From contig JAKIVD010000027.1 in assembly GCA_021647205.1 (NCBI GenBank), positions 1-48,647 of the forward strand: a stretch of 48,647 nucleotides of DNA, read 5' to 3'. The translations under genes and the position numbers were made by a program. The DNA comes from Bacteroidales bacterium (GTDB taxonomy: Bacteria; Bacteroidota; Bacteroidia; Bacteroidales; F082). Below, in pieces: positions 24,988-32,450 of this stretch (positions are counted from its first letter, which is position 1; each line of letters opens with the position of its first letter). Under the pieces are notes generated by a model, which saw only the letters and a program-made list of their open reading frames with translations, did no database searches and was not told the origin of the DNA.

Positions 24988-25560
24988 ATGGAATATTTTG
25001 TAATCATTATCGGATCCATCTTTGTAAGTAACATTGTACTGACCCAGTTCCTCGGGATTTGCCCTTTTGTTGGCGTGTCGGGAAAACTGTCCACTTCCAT
25101 CGGGATGGGTGGTGCCGTACTTTTTGTATTAACACTGGCCACCATGGTCACCTGGATGATGCAATATTATGTCCTGAACCCCTTGGGCCTTGGCTTTATG
25201 CAGACCATCGTTTTCATCCTCGTTATTGCCGCCCTGGTACAAATGGTGGAGATTATCCTGAAAAAAGTCAGCCCGGCACTCTTCCAGGCATTGGGTGTAT
25301 TCCTCCCCCTCATTACAACCAATTGTGCCGTTCTCGGTGTGGCCATCCTAACCATCCAGAAAGATTTTAACCTGATTGAGGGTGTGGTTTACGCCATGTC
25401 GAATGCCATCGGTTTTACCCTTGCCCTGGTACTTTTTGCCGGCATCCGCGAGCACCTCGATTTGATGGAGGTTCCCAAAGCCATGCGCGGTGTACCTATT
25501 GCACTGGTCGTCGCCGGCATTCTTGCCCTGGCCTTTATGGGCTTTACGGGTTTGGTTTAG
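24988..25560 (+). CDS. rnfA: Rnf complex subunit RnfA
   Basis: A 190-residue membrane protein with six spans, last gene of the rnf operon, 11 bp after rnfE. Seen: FVSNIVLTQFLGICPFVGVS with the conserved Cys of the shared intramembrane cluster, LPLITTNCAVLGVAILTIQKDFNLIEGVVYA with the second Cys, and AGIREHLDLMEVPKAMRGVPIALVVAGILALAFMGF at the C-terminus. Homologous to NqrE. The gene order rnfB-C-D-G-E-A is the usual one for Bacteroidota. Confidence 0.96.
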   Translation: MEYFVIIIGSIFVSNIVLTQFLGICPFVGVSGKLSTSIGMGGAVLFVLTLATMVTWMMQYYVLNPLGLGFMQTIVFILVIAALVQMVEIILKKVSPALFQALGVFLPLITTNCAVLGVAILTIQKDFNLIEGVVYAMSNAIGFTLALVLFAGIREHLDLMEVPKAMRGVPIALVVAGILALAFMGFTGLV

Positions 25561-25590
25561 GCAGGGGGAATTTATTCCGAATGCTGCTGT

Positions 25591-25618
25591 GGAGAAACGC
25601 GATGTGTCGCGTCTCTCC
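25591..25618. repeat. small palindromic element, arms GGAGAAACGCGA/TCGCGTCTCTCC
   Basis: Two 12-bp arms with one mismatch and a TGTG loop, 30 bp after the rnfA stop. It may end the rnf transcript, but no T-run follows. The CGCGAT/TCGCGTCTC core resembles short interspersed palindromes common in Bacteroidota genomes; a related one lies at 42087-42104. Confidence 0.6.
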
Positions 25619-25639
25619 GTGCACAAAGCCTATTTTTCC

Positions 25640-25647
25640 TATTTTTG
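25640..25647 (+). promoter_or_regulatory. -7 box TATTTTTG of the FtsE-like gene
   Basis: An exact TAnnTTTG match that ends six bases before the ATG at 25654, so the transcript would begin at or next to the start codon. The TTG at 25645, which would extend the frame, is part of the box. Confidence 0.6.
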
Positions 25648-25653
25648 CTTAAA

Positions 25654-26352
25654 ATGACTGAAGCAGTGAGCAACAAGCCAATTATTGACCTGAAGGGGGT
25701 TTCCGTCTTTCAGAAAAACAAACTGGTACTGGCCAACGTGAACCTCCGGGTGAACCAAAATGATTTTGTTTACCTGATTGGAAAAACAGGTAGCGGGAAA
25801 TCGAGTTTGTTAAAACTGATTTATGCCGATCTGCCGCTCGAAACCGGTTCGGCCCAGGTTTGTGGATTCGATATAAAAAAAATCAAAAGAAAAGAAATCC
25901 CTTTTTTGAGAAGAAAACTGGGCATTGTATTCCAGGATTTTCAACTACTTGCCGACCGCACTGTGGAAGAAAACCTGAAATTTGTTTTGAAGGCAACAGG
26001 ATGGAAAGACAAAGCGAAAATCAACCAGCAGGTTTCGGCTGTACTCGATGCCGTGGGTTTGTTGACAAAACTGACGGTGATGCCCCATCGCCTTTCGGGA
26101 GGTGAGCAGCAAAAAATCGCTATTGCCCGTGCCCTGCTCAACCAGCCCGATCTTATTCTTGCCGACGAACCAACCGGCAACCTCGACCCTGGCGCTTCCA
26201 ACGAAATTGTCCGGCTGTTGTTGCGCATCAGTGAATCGGGGAAAACAGTCATCATGGCGACGCACAATTACAACCTAATCCATAAATTTCCGGGGCAGGT
26301 GGTAAAATGTGAAGAGGGGAGCATTATTCAATCAGCAAACAAGTTTGATTAG
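25654..26352 (+). CDS. ftsE: FtsE-like ABC transporter ATP-binding protein
   Basis: A 232-residue ATPase of the FtsE/LolD group. Seen: Walker A GKTGSGKSS, Q-loop FQDFQLLADRTVEENL, signature LSGGEQQK, Walker B LILADEPTGNLD and the switch His in MATHNYNLI. FtsE works with the membrane protein FtsX at the division site to activate cell-wall hydrolases. No ftsX lies next to it here, which is common in Bacteroidota; LolD-type ATPases are an alternative, but the sequence FRRKLGIVFQDFQLLxDRTVxENLxF is closest to FtsE. The 3' end overlaps the convergent glycosyltransferase gene by 21 nt. Confidence 0.82.
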   Translation: MTEAVSNKPIIDLKGVSVFQKNKLVLANVNLRVNQNDFVYLIGKTGSGKSSLLKLIYADLPLETGSAQVCGFDIKKIKRKEIPFLRRKLGIVFQDFQLLADRTVEENLKFVLKATGWKDKAKINQQVSAVLDAVGLLTKLTVMPHRLSGGEQQKIAIARALLNQPDLILADEPTGNLDPGASNEIVRLLLRISESGKTVIMATHNYNLIHKFPGQVVKCEEGSIIQSANKFD

Positions 26353-27450
26353 CTGTGCCACATTGTGACCGTTGTTGTAAACAGTGCCCAGTTTTTCTTT
26401 CCTGTCCTCGATACTTTCAGCAGAAAAAGATTTGTGAAACAAGGATTTGACTTTCCGTTTCATGCTGCCCTGGTCGTTGGCAACAATGCACAAATCATCC
26501 AGGTCGCTCCCACTCAGCATCTTGTCGTTGACCAGGCAAAACCGGCCATTGTACAAAGTGTTGAGCAGCTTGAGCTTCAGTCCCGTCTTTTGTGCAGTAA
26601 CTGAAATGTTCACATGGGCATTTTTGATGAGTTTATTCAGTGTTTTATCATCGGGGTTGGCGATAAGTTCGATGCCGTTTCCGTTATTGAAAAGGTTACT
26701 AAGGTGGCCGGGCGGGTTGAGCCCGGCTATTTTTAAGGGAATATCCAAATCGTTAAAAACATTGTTCACCAGAAACTTCGCTGCATTTGAGTTTTCAGGG
26801 ACGGACAAATTACCGTGATACAAAACATACTTCCCTTTTCCCGGTTCGCTCTGCACCTTTTTAAAAGGATGAAAGGCCGGGACAAATTCAACCCGTTGGT
26901 ACTGTGAAGCAAAGTAGCTTTCATCATTTTTGGAGATGGCCAGCAGCAGATCAGCCTTTTCCAGGGTTTTTTCGTAGCGTTTGAGTTTGGCCGCTTCGTT
27001 GTAGAAGTAATACTTCTTAAACAGGTCGTTCTCAACTTTGGCGAGGTTCTGGTAATACTCGTGTTCAATGTTGTGCGTCCTTACAATCCGTTTCCTGCCA
27101 TCTAAACGTGGTTCGTCAAGCAGCCCGCAGGTGTGGAGGCCTTCCATCAAAATCGGATAGTTGTCCATTAACAAATTTTGAACCAGTATTTCGGAGGAGC
27201 GGGAACTGACAATGTAGGGGATACTTTTAAACAATTGTTTTTTGGAAATATCGCGCTTGTAGTAGTGTACACTGAAAAACATATTCTCCAGTTCGGGAGC
27301 GTGTGCCCTGTTGTACTCAAAACAATGCAGGTGCACCTTTATACCACTGTCCGTAAGTGCTTTGGCCTTGTAAAATACATCGATAACCCCTCCGTAATTA
27401 GCCGGAAAAGGGATGTCGAATGAAACAATATGTAAGTGTTGTTCAGGCAT
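26332..27450 (-). CDS. glycosyltransferase (GT4-like)
   Basis: A 372-residue GT-B glycosyltransferase of a type frequent in Bacteroidota. Seen: N-terminal HLHIVSFDIPFPANYGGVIDVFYKAKAL (the P-x-x-YGG-x-DxFYK acceptor-side signature), RKRIVRTHNIEHEYYQNLA, KYVLYHGNLSVPENSNAAKFL at the domain junction and the C-terminal KLKLLNTLYNGRFCLVND donor-site region. The ATG at 27450 is preferred to a GTG 15 bases upstream; it overlaps the stop of the upstream glycosyltransferase by eight bases, so the pair is co-translated. The acceptor is unknown. Confidence 0.83.
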   Translation of the reverse strand: MPEQHLHIVSFDIPFPANYGGVIDVFYKAKALTDSGIKVHLHCFEYNRAHAPELENMFFSVHYYKRDISKKQLFKSIPYIVSSRSSEILVQNLLMDNYPILMEGLHTCGLLDEPRLDGRKRIVRTHNIEHEYYQNLAKVENDLFKKYYFYNEAAKLKRYEKTLEKADLLLAISKNDESYFASQYQRVEFVPAFHPFKKVQSEPGKGKYVLYHGNLSVPENSNAAKFLVNNVFNDLDIPLKIAGLNPPGHLSNLFNNGNGIELIANPDDKTLNKLIKNAHVNISVTAQKTGLKLKLLNTLYNGRFCLVNDKMLSGSDLDDLCIVANDQGSMKRKVKSLFHKSFSAESIEDRKEKLGTVYNNGHNVAQLIKLVC

Positions 27451-28564
27451 ACTTGCTGTAAACACCTTGCAGTGTTTTCTCCTCTTTTTCCCAATTTAAT
27501 TGGAAGGATGCAAAACTAAGGTTTTTTTTCCACTCTTCCATGAGCAGCTGGCTGCTAAGTATTTCGCTTATTTTGGCAGCGATATTTTTCGGGTCGTGGT
27601 CAGGAATAAAATCCCCTATCCGGTAAGTGCTAATTATTTTCTTTATTTCGGGAAGGGGCGATGCCAGTACGGGTGTTCCGGCCTGGATGTAATCGAAAAG
27701 CTTGTTGGGCAGGCTGTAGCGGTAATTCAGGTTGGTGTCTTTGTCGAGGGTCAGCCCCAAATCGGCAAGGGCGGTGAATTGCATCAGCTTGTCGTAAGTT
27801 TGACGGGCTTTGAAAATCACCTTCTCCCCCAACGATTTTTCCCTGACGGTTTTTTTTAATTGCTCAATCACATCGCCACCACCCACGATGAGCAGAACAG
27901 CACCCTCAATGTACTGCATGGCTTCCACCATTTCTTCGGCCCCACGCTGAATGTTGATGCCCGCCCCCTGGAGGATGAGTATTTTTTTTGATTCGGAAAT
28001 TCCCAAATCTTTCCGGCTTGCAGGCTTCAATTCGCCGCTTCCCCGTACAGGCACATTCCGCACCACCACCGGCCTGATGCCATATTCCTTTTCGTAAAGT
28101 GTGGCAATGGAATCGTTGACGGTAATGACGTCTTTCAGTTTGGGGAAAATACTTTTTTCAATGGCCTTCCAGATTTTCTGGACCCTTTTCCGGCCGGTCA
28201 GTTCCGGTACTTCGGTGAAATATTCGTGGCTGTCGTAAACCAGGCCGGTTCGCTTCAGCTTTGAAACAAGGTAGTTGGGCAGAAGGGTGTCGAGGTCGTT
28301 GGCAACGAGCAAGTCCGCTTTGCGGAACAGCAGCAAAAAGAAAAGGCGAAGGTTAAATTCAGCGTAAAAGAAAGCGCCCTTTTTAAATAGCAACCGCATG
28401 CGCAGGCTCCGATAAGACCTGTCGTCCATCGGCAGACTTTGCGGGAGTTTTCTGCCCACCAGCAAAACATCAAAACCCATTTTGCTAAGGCTTTGGCAGG
28501 ATTTGTTTACGCGCTGGTCGGTAACCAGGTCGTTAATGACCGATACGATGACTTTCTTTTTCAA
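27443..28564 (-). CDS. glycosyltransferase family 4
   Basis: A 373-residue GT4 protein starting KKKVIVSVINDLVTDQRVNKSCQSL, a typical opening for this group. Further motifs are LLVANDLDTLLPNYL, LVYDSHEYFTEVPEL, ILQGAGINIQRGAEEMVEAM at the start of the donor domain and YSLPNKLFDYIQAGTPVLASPLPE, equivalent to the EX7E region. The start is taken as the TTG at 28562-28564: the only longer option is a TTG at 28667-28669, which lies inside a perfect inverted repeat and would add 35 unlikely residues. Probably first gene of a two-gene minus-strand operon, divergent from murB. Confidence 0.8.
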   Translation of the reverse strand: MKKKVIVSVINDLVTDQRVNKSCQSLSKMGFDVLLVGRKLPQSLPMDDRSYRSLRMRLLFKKGAFFYAEFNLRLFFLLLFRKADLLVANDLDTLLPNYLVSKLKRTGLVYDSHEYFTEVPELTGRKRVQKIWKAIEKSIFPKLKDVITVNDSIATLYEKEYGIRPVVVRNVPVRGSGELKPASRKDLGISESKKILILQGAGINIQRGAEEMVEAMQYIEGAVLLIVGGGDVIEQLKKTVREKSLGEKVIFKARQTYDKLMQFTALADLGLTLDKDTNLNYRYSLPNKLFDYIQAGTPVLASPLPEIKKIISTYRIGDFIPDHDPKNIAAKISEILSSQLLMEEWKKNLSFASFQLNWEKEEKTLQGVYSKYA

Positions 28565-28658
28565 ACGTGAAAAGATGAAATAATAATTTGGTCTTAAAGA
28601 ATAACAACAACGGCCTAAAATTATTGCGAAGAAATTTATCAAAATGCTAAACTTTCTC

Positions 28659-28691
28659 AACTTTTCCAAAGTTTTGAACTTTGGAAAAGTT
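28659..28691. repeat. perfect inverted repeat between divergent genes (15-bp arms, 3-nt loop)
   Basis: AACTTTTCCAAAGTT, then TTG, then AACTTTGGAAAAGTT. It lies 95 bp upstream of the glycosyltransferase start and just upstream of the murB -33 element. It might be an operator, or a terminator for transcripts entering from either side. Confidence 0.85.
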
Positions 28692-28707
28692 AAAACCGGT
28701 GGTGTAG

Positions 28708-28737
28708 TTGAACCGACTGCTGAAAACCGTACTTTTG
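28708..28737 (+). promoter_or_regulatory. murB promoter, TTG-N19-TACTTTTG
   Basis: -33 TTG at 28708-28710 and -7 TACTTTTG at 28730-28737, separated by the consensus 19 nt. The -7 box ends seven bases before the murB ATG, predicting a leaderless or nearly leaderless message. Confidence 0.75.
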
Positions 28738-28744
28738 ATTCTTC

Positions 28745-29761
28745 ATGGAAATTAAAAAAGACTTCAATTTAAAACCCTTCAACACCTTTGGCGTCGGGGC
28801 AGTGGCAAGACAAGCTGCGGTGGTTCATTCGGTAAACGACCTGCACGAATTGTTTGAAAACGGTCATCTCAAAAACCGGCCCTTGCTCATTCTCGGCGAA
28901 GGCAGCAATGTGTTGTTCACCGGTGATTTTGACGGCCTGGTTTTATTGAACCAAATGCACGGGATAAAAGTAGTAAAGCAAACGGACAAGCACATTTTCC
29001 TCCGGGTGAACGGGGGGGAATCCTGGTCGCCTTTGGTTGATTTTACGGTTGAAAAAAACTGGGGGGGACTGGAAAACCTGAGCCTGATTCCGGGGACGGC
29101 AGGCGCTGCCCCCGTACAAAATATCGGCGCTTACGGTGTGGAGTTCAAAGAGGTGATGCAGCGTCTCGAAGCATTTGACCTGCAAACGGGAAAAGTCGTT
29201 CAATTTGAAAACGAGGATTGTGAATTTGCCTACCGCAGCAGTATTTTCAAAGATCGCCACAAAGGCAGGTATTTTATTTTGAACATCACTTTGAAATTAA
29301 GTAAAAACCCGGATCTCAAACTGGAGTACGCTCCCCTGAAAGAGGCATTTGCACACCTGCCAAAAGATAAAGTTTCTTTGAAACAAGTAAGCGAACTGGT
29401 CAAAACGATCCGCCGTTCCAAACTTCCCGATCCTGAAAAACTGAAAAATGCCGGCAGCTTTTTCAAAAATCCCGTGGTGGATGCCGACCACATGAAAACC
29501 CTCAGAAAAACCTTTCCCGGGCTTCCGGCCTTCCCGGCAGGGGAGCAAAAGTTCAAACTTGCTGCCGCCTGGCTGATTGAGCAATGCGGATGGAAAGGCA
29601 AACGGCTGGGCGATGCAGGTGTGTACGAGAAGCAGGCCCTGGTGCTGGTCAATTACGGAAATGCGGACGGCAAAGAAATACTTGCACTCGCTGCTTCCAT
29701 TCAACAAAGTGTTAAAAAGAAGTTTGGCATTGAACTGGAAAGGGAAGTCAGTGTTTTTTAA
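28745..29761 (+). CDS. murB: UDP-N-acetylmuramate dehydrogenase (UDP-N-acetylenolpyruvoylglucosamine reductase)
   Basis: A 338-residue type I MurB that reduces UDP-GlcNAc-enolpyruvate to UDP-MurNAc with NADPH and FAD, an early cytoplasmic step of peptidoglycan synthesis. Seen: NTFGVGAVA near the N-terminus, FAD-binding LILGEGSNVLF, SLIPGTAGAAPVQNIGAYGVE, YRSSIFKD, the active-site Ser in NAGSFFKNPVV and the C-terminal AAWLIEQCGWKGKRLGDAGVYEKQALVLVN. Full length. Its promoter is one of the clearest in the window. Confidence 0.97.
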   Translation: MEIKKDFNLKPFNTFGVGAVARQAAVVHSVNDLHELFENGHLKNRPLLILGEGSNVLFTGDFDGLVLLNQMHGIKVVKQTDKHIFLRVNGGESWSPLVDFTVEKNWGGLENLSLIPGTAGAAPVQNIGAYGVEFKEVMQRLEAFDLQTGKVVQFENEDCEFAYRSSIFKDRHKGRYFILNITLKLSKNPDLKLEYAPLKEAFAHLPKDKVSLKQVSELVKTIRRSKLPDPEKLKNAGSFFKNPVVDADHMKTLRKTFPGLPAFPAGEQKFKLAAAWLIEQCGWKGKRLGDAGVYEKQALVLVNYGNADGKEILALAASIQQSVKKKFGIELEREVSVF

Positions 29762-29928
29762 TCCTGTCGCGGGCACTTTTTTTCTTATCAGTCATCCGGG
29801 GTGGGATAGTCGTCTGACCTCTGTCTCAATACGTACCGCTATTTCGGAAACGGTTAATTAGTGGTCTGACGACTAAGAAAACATTTAATCGTATCAGCCG
29901 CCGAAGAATTTTTTCTTGAAAACAGTTT

Positions 29929-29981
29929 GCCACGAATGCACGAATACTTTTTAATAAACTTTTTATTCGTGCATTCGTGGC
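29929..29981. repeat. perfect inverted repeat, 18-bp arms and 17-nt loop
   Basis: GCCACGAATGCACGAATA at 29929-29946 and its exact reverse complement at 29964-29981, with an AT-rich loop. It sits between murB and tamL. Repeats built on CCACGAAT-type units are seen in several Bacteroidota genomes. It could act as a bidirectional terminator. An upstream inverted pair with one mismatch (29807-29819 / 29863-29875) lies in the same gap. Confidence 0.85.
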
Positions 29982-30059
29982 GTCTTCTGTTAGCATTTGC
30001 GCCTTGTGGTTCGTGTTTTCCATTAAAAAACCCAAGCATTTTTCCTATCCCTCTTTTTT

Positions 30060-30067
30060 TAAATTTG
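30060..30067 (+). promoter_or_regulatory. -7 box TAAATTTG of tamL
   Basis: Exact TAnnTTTG match 20 nt before the TTG at 30088; it supports that start over the GTG at 29977, which lies inside the inverted repeat. Confidence 0.55.
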
Positions 30068-30087
30068 CAGTTACAATTGTCTTTCTT

Positions 30088-32436
30088 TTGATTAACAAGT
30101 ATTTTAAAATAAGTTTTCTGCTGCTGCTGCTTTTGGGCTTGTTTAGTGGCTGTGCAGTAAAGAAATATCTGAAAGACGACGAGTATTTACTCAACAAATA
30201 CAATATTTCGCTCAGCGAAAAGAATGAAAACATCCCCAACTCTGTTCTGCGGACATTTTTAAAACCGCCGCCCAACAAAAAGTTTCTCGGCATCAGGTTC
30301 AAGCTGGGAATTTATTTTAAGTATCAATCCGGAGAGAAAAAGTTCAGCAAATGGATGACAAAAAATTTTAGCGAGCCCCCGGTTTTTTACCTGGAAGATG
30401 ATGCCGAAAAGATAAGCCGGCGTTTAAGTCAGTACCTCAACAACATTGGTTTTTTCAACTCGGCTGTCAACTACGCACCTGTGTTCAGAAAAAAAACTGC
30501 CAATCTCCGTTTCGAAATTATTCCTGCCGTCCCTTACCGGGTTTCGGAAATAAGTTACGAGATACCCGACTCGCTTTTAAGACAATATGTTTTCAGCCGG
30601 CTTGACGAAACCCTGATAAAAAAGGGGGACATTTATAATGCTTACACATTCGACGACGAACGCGACCGGATTACTGCCCAGCTGCGCGATGTAGGTTATT
30701 TCTATTTCAACAGAAACTACATTCAGTACGTTGTTGACAGCAGCTTTAAAGACCATAAGCTGACCGTTGTTTTAAAAATAAACAACATCAAAACCAATGA
30801 CCCGTCCGATCCCAAAAAATACACCGAAAAAAACCATGACCGTTATTTCATCAGAAAAGTGGATGTGATTGAAGATTTCAACTCAAAGCTCGACCTGTAC
30901 GGCGACTCATTGCTGCACACCATCCACTTTTGGCCCGATACCACCGGCTACACTTACTTGTTTTTGTACAACGACAAGCTGCGCATCAAACCTTCCGCTT
31001 TTAATTCGGCCATTCATATAAAACCAGGGAAAACCTATTCGGCCAGCGACCTCCAAAATACGTACCGCCGGCTTTTCAATTACCGCATCATCCGGACGGC
31101 AACCATCAGTTTCGATACGACAAATGCAGGAAACAATGCCGGGGGCGAAAAGAAATACCTGAACTCGCGCATCCAGATCCAGCAGTCCAAGCTCAATACT
31201 TTCAGGGCCGAACTGGAAGGGACCAATTCAAGCGGCGATTTGGGCATCAGGGGAAACCTGGTTTACGCCAACAAAAATATTTTCCGCAAAGCGGATGTGC
31301 TGCGCATTCGGCTTATCGGTGGGTTCGAAGCACAAACAATCAGCACTGTTGAAGGCGGGCAGTCGGGCGCGGGTATTTTCAACACATTTGAAGCCGGAAT
31401 TTCCGGGACAATCTTTTTCCCGCGATTCCTGTCGCCCGTCCGGCTCGAAAAGTTCAACCTGCGGTTTTCGCCACAGACCAACATTACTTTTGGTTTCAAT
31501 TATCAGTTGCGGCCCAACTACTCAAGGAACATTACCAATCTGGATATCGGTTACACCTGGAACCAGAACCTCCAGCTAAAGCACATCCTTACGCCCTTCA
31601 ACCTGAATTATGTGAATGTTAACCCGACACCGGAATTCCAGGAAATTCTGGATAACGAAGAAAACAGGAGACTGAAAGAACAGTATTCCGACCACTTTAT
31701 CTTTGGAATGAGGTACAGCATCATTTTTAACAACCAAAACCTGAAGTCCCTCGAACATTTTAACTATCTCAGGGTAAATATCGAGACTTCCGGCAACCTG
31801 TTATACGGCATCAACACCCTGTTTAATTCGGCAAAAACAGAAGAGGGGTTTTACCAGGTGCTGGGCATTCGCTATGCGCAGTTTTTCAGGTTGAATTACG
31901 ATTACCGACATTATTATTATTTTAGCAGGAATACAAACAGCCTGGTATTCAGGGTGGTGATGGGGGTTTCCATCCCTTACGGAAACTCGAATGAAGTGCC
32001 TTACGAAAAAGGGTACTACGGTGGGGGCGCCAACGACATGCGGGGTTGGGAATACCGAAAACTCGGACCGGGTGAATTCTCGGGAACTTCCGATTACGAA
32101 CGTATCGGGGATATCCAGCTGGAAGGCAATGTGGAATACCGTTTTCCCATTTATAAAATTTTCAAGGGGGCGCTGTTTGCTGATGTGGGCAACATCTGGA
32201 CCTATAACAACGACACCCTTACTTTTCCCGGCGGACAGTTTACATTTAACACCTTTTACAAGCAACTTGCTGTTGATGCCGGCATCGGTTTCCGCTTCGA
32301 CTTCCAGTTTTTCATCTTCCGGCTGGATGCAGCAATCCCACTGAGGGATCCGGCCTTAACCGGGGATAAATGGCGCTTTAACTACCTGAAACTTTCTGAC
32401 TTCAGACTTAATTTTGGTATTGGTTATCCATTCTGA
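30088..32436 (+). CDS. tamL: Omp85-family outer membrane lipoprotein TamL
   Basis: A 782-residue BamA/TamA-type protein. It begins with a lipoprotein signal peptide, FLLLLLLGLFSGC with lipidated Cys at about residue 22, the feature that distinguishes Bacteroidota TamL from TamA. Two to three POTRA-like domains follow (residues about 60-330), then a C-terminal 16-strand beta-barrel with the loop-6 motif GGANDMRGWEYRKLGPG and a final strand ending RLNFGIGYPF, with the aromatic terminal residue expected by the assembly machinery. The TAM complex helps assemble outer membrane proteins or moves lipids between membranes. The TTG start at 30088 follows a -7 box. tamB, often adjacent elsewhere, is not in this window. 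BamA paralogues are the alternative, but the lipobox argues for TamL. Confidence 0.83.
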   Translation: MINKYFKISFLLLLLLGLFSGCAVKKYLKDDEYLLNKYNISLSEKNENIPNSVLRTFLKPPPNKKFLGIRFKLGIYFKYQSGEKKFSKWMTKNFSEPPVFYLEDDAEKISRRLSQYLNNIGFFNSAVNYAPVFRKKTANLRFEIIPAVPYRVSEISYEIPDSLLRQYVFSRLDETLIKKGDIYNAYTFDDERDRITAQLRDVGYFYFNRNYIQYVVDSSFKDHKLTVVLKINNIKTNDPSDPKKYTEKNHDRYFIRKVDVIEDFNSKLDLYGDSLLHTIHFWPDTTGYTYLFLYNDKLRIKPSAFNSAIHIKPGKTYSASDLQNTYRRLFNYRIIRTATISFDTTNAGNNAGGEKKYLNSRIQIQQSKLNTFRAELEGTNSSGDLGIRGNLVYANKNIFRKADVLRIRLIGGFEAQTISTVEGGQSGAGIFNTFEAGISGTIFFPRFLSPVRLEKFNLRFSPQTNITFGFNYQLRPNYSRNITNLDIGYTWNQNLQLKHILTPFNLNYVNVNPTPEFQEILDNEENRRLKEQYSDHFIFGMRYSIIFNNQNLKSLEHFNYLRVNIETSGNLLYGINTLFNSAKTEEGFYQVLGIRYAQFFRLNYDYRHYYYFSRNTNSLVFRVVMGVSIPYGNSNEVPYEKGYYGGGANDMRGWEYRKLGPGEFSGTSDYERIGDIQLEGNVEYRFPIYKIFKGALFADVGNIWTYNNDTLTFPGGQFTFNTFYKQLAVDAGIGFRFDFQFFIFRLDAAIPLRDPALTGDKWRFNYLKLSDFRLNFGIGYPF

Positions 32437-32450
32437 TAAATCTTTAAACA

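Noticed and set aside
29977-30087. N-terminal extension of tamL from a GTG
   Set aside because: It starts inside an inverted repeat, upstream of the -7 box, and would bury the lipoprotein signal peptide.
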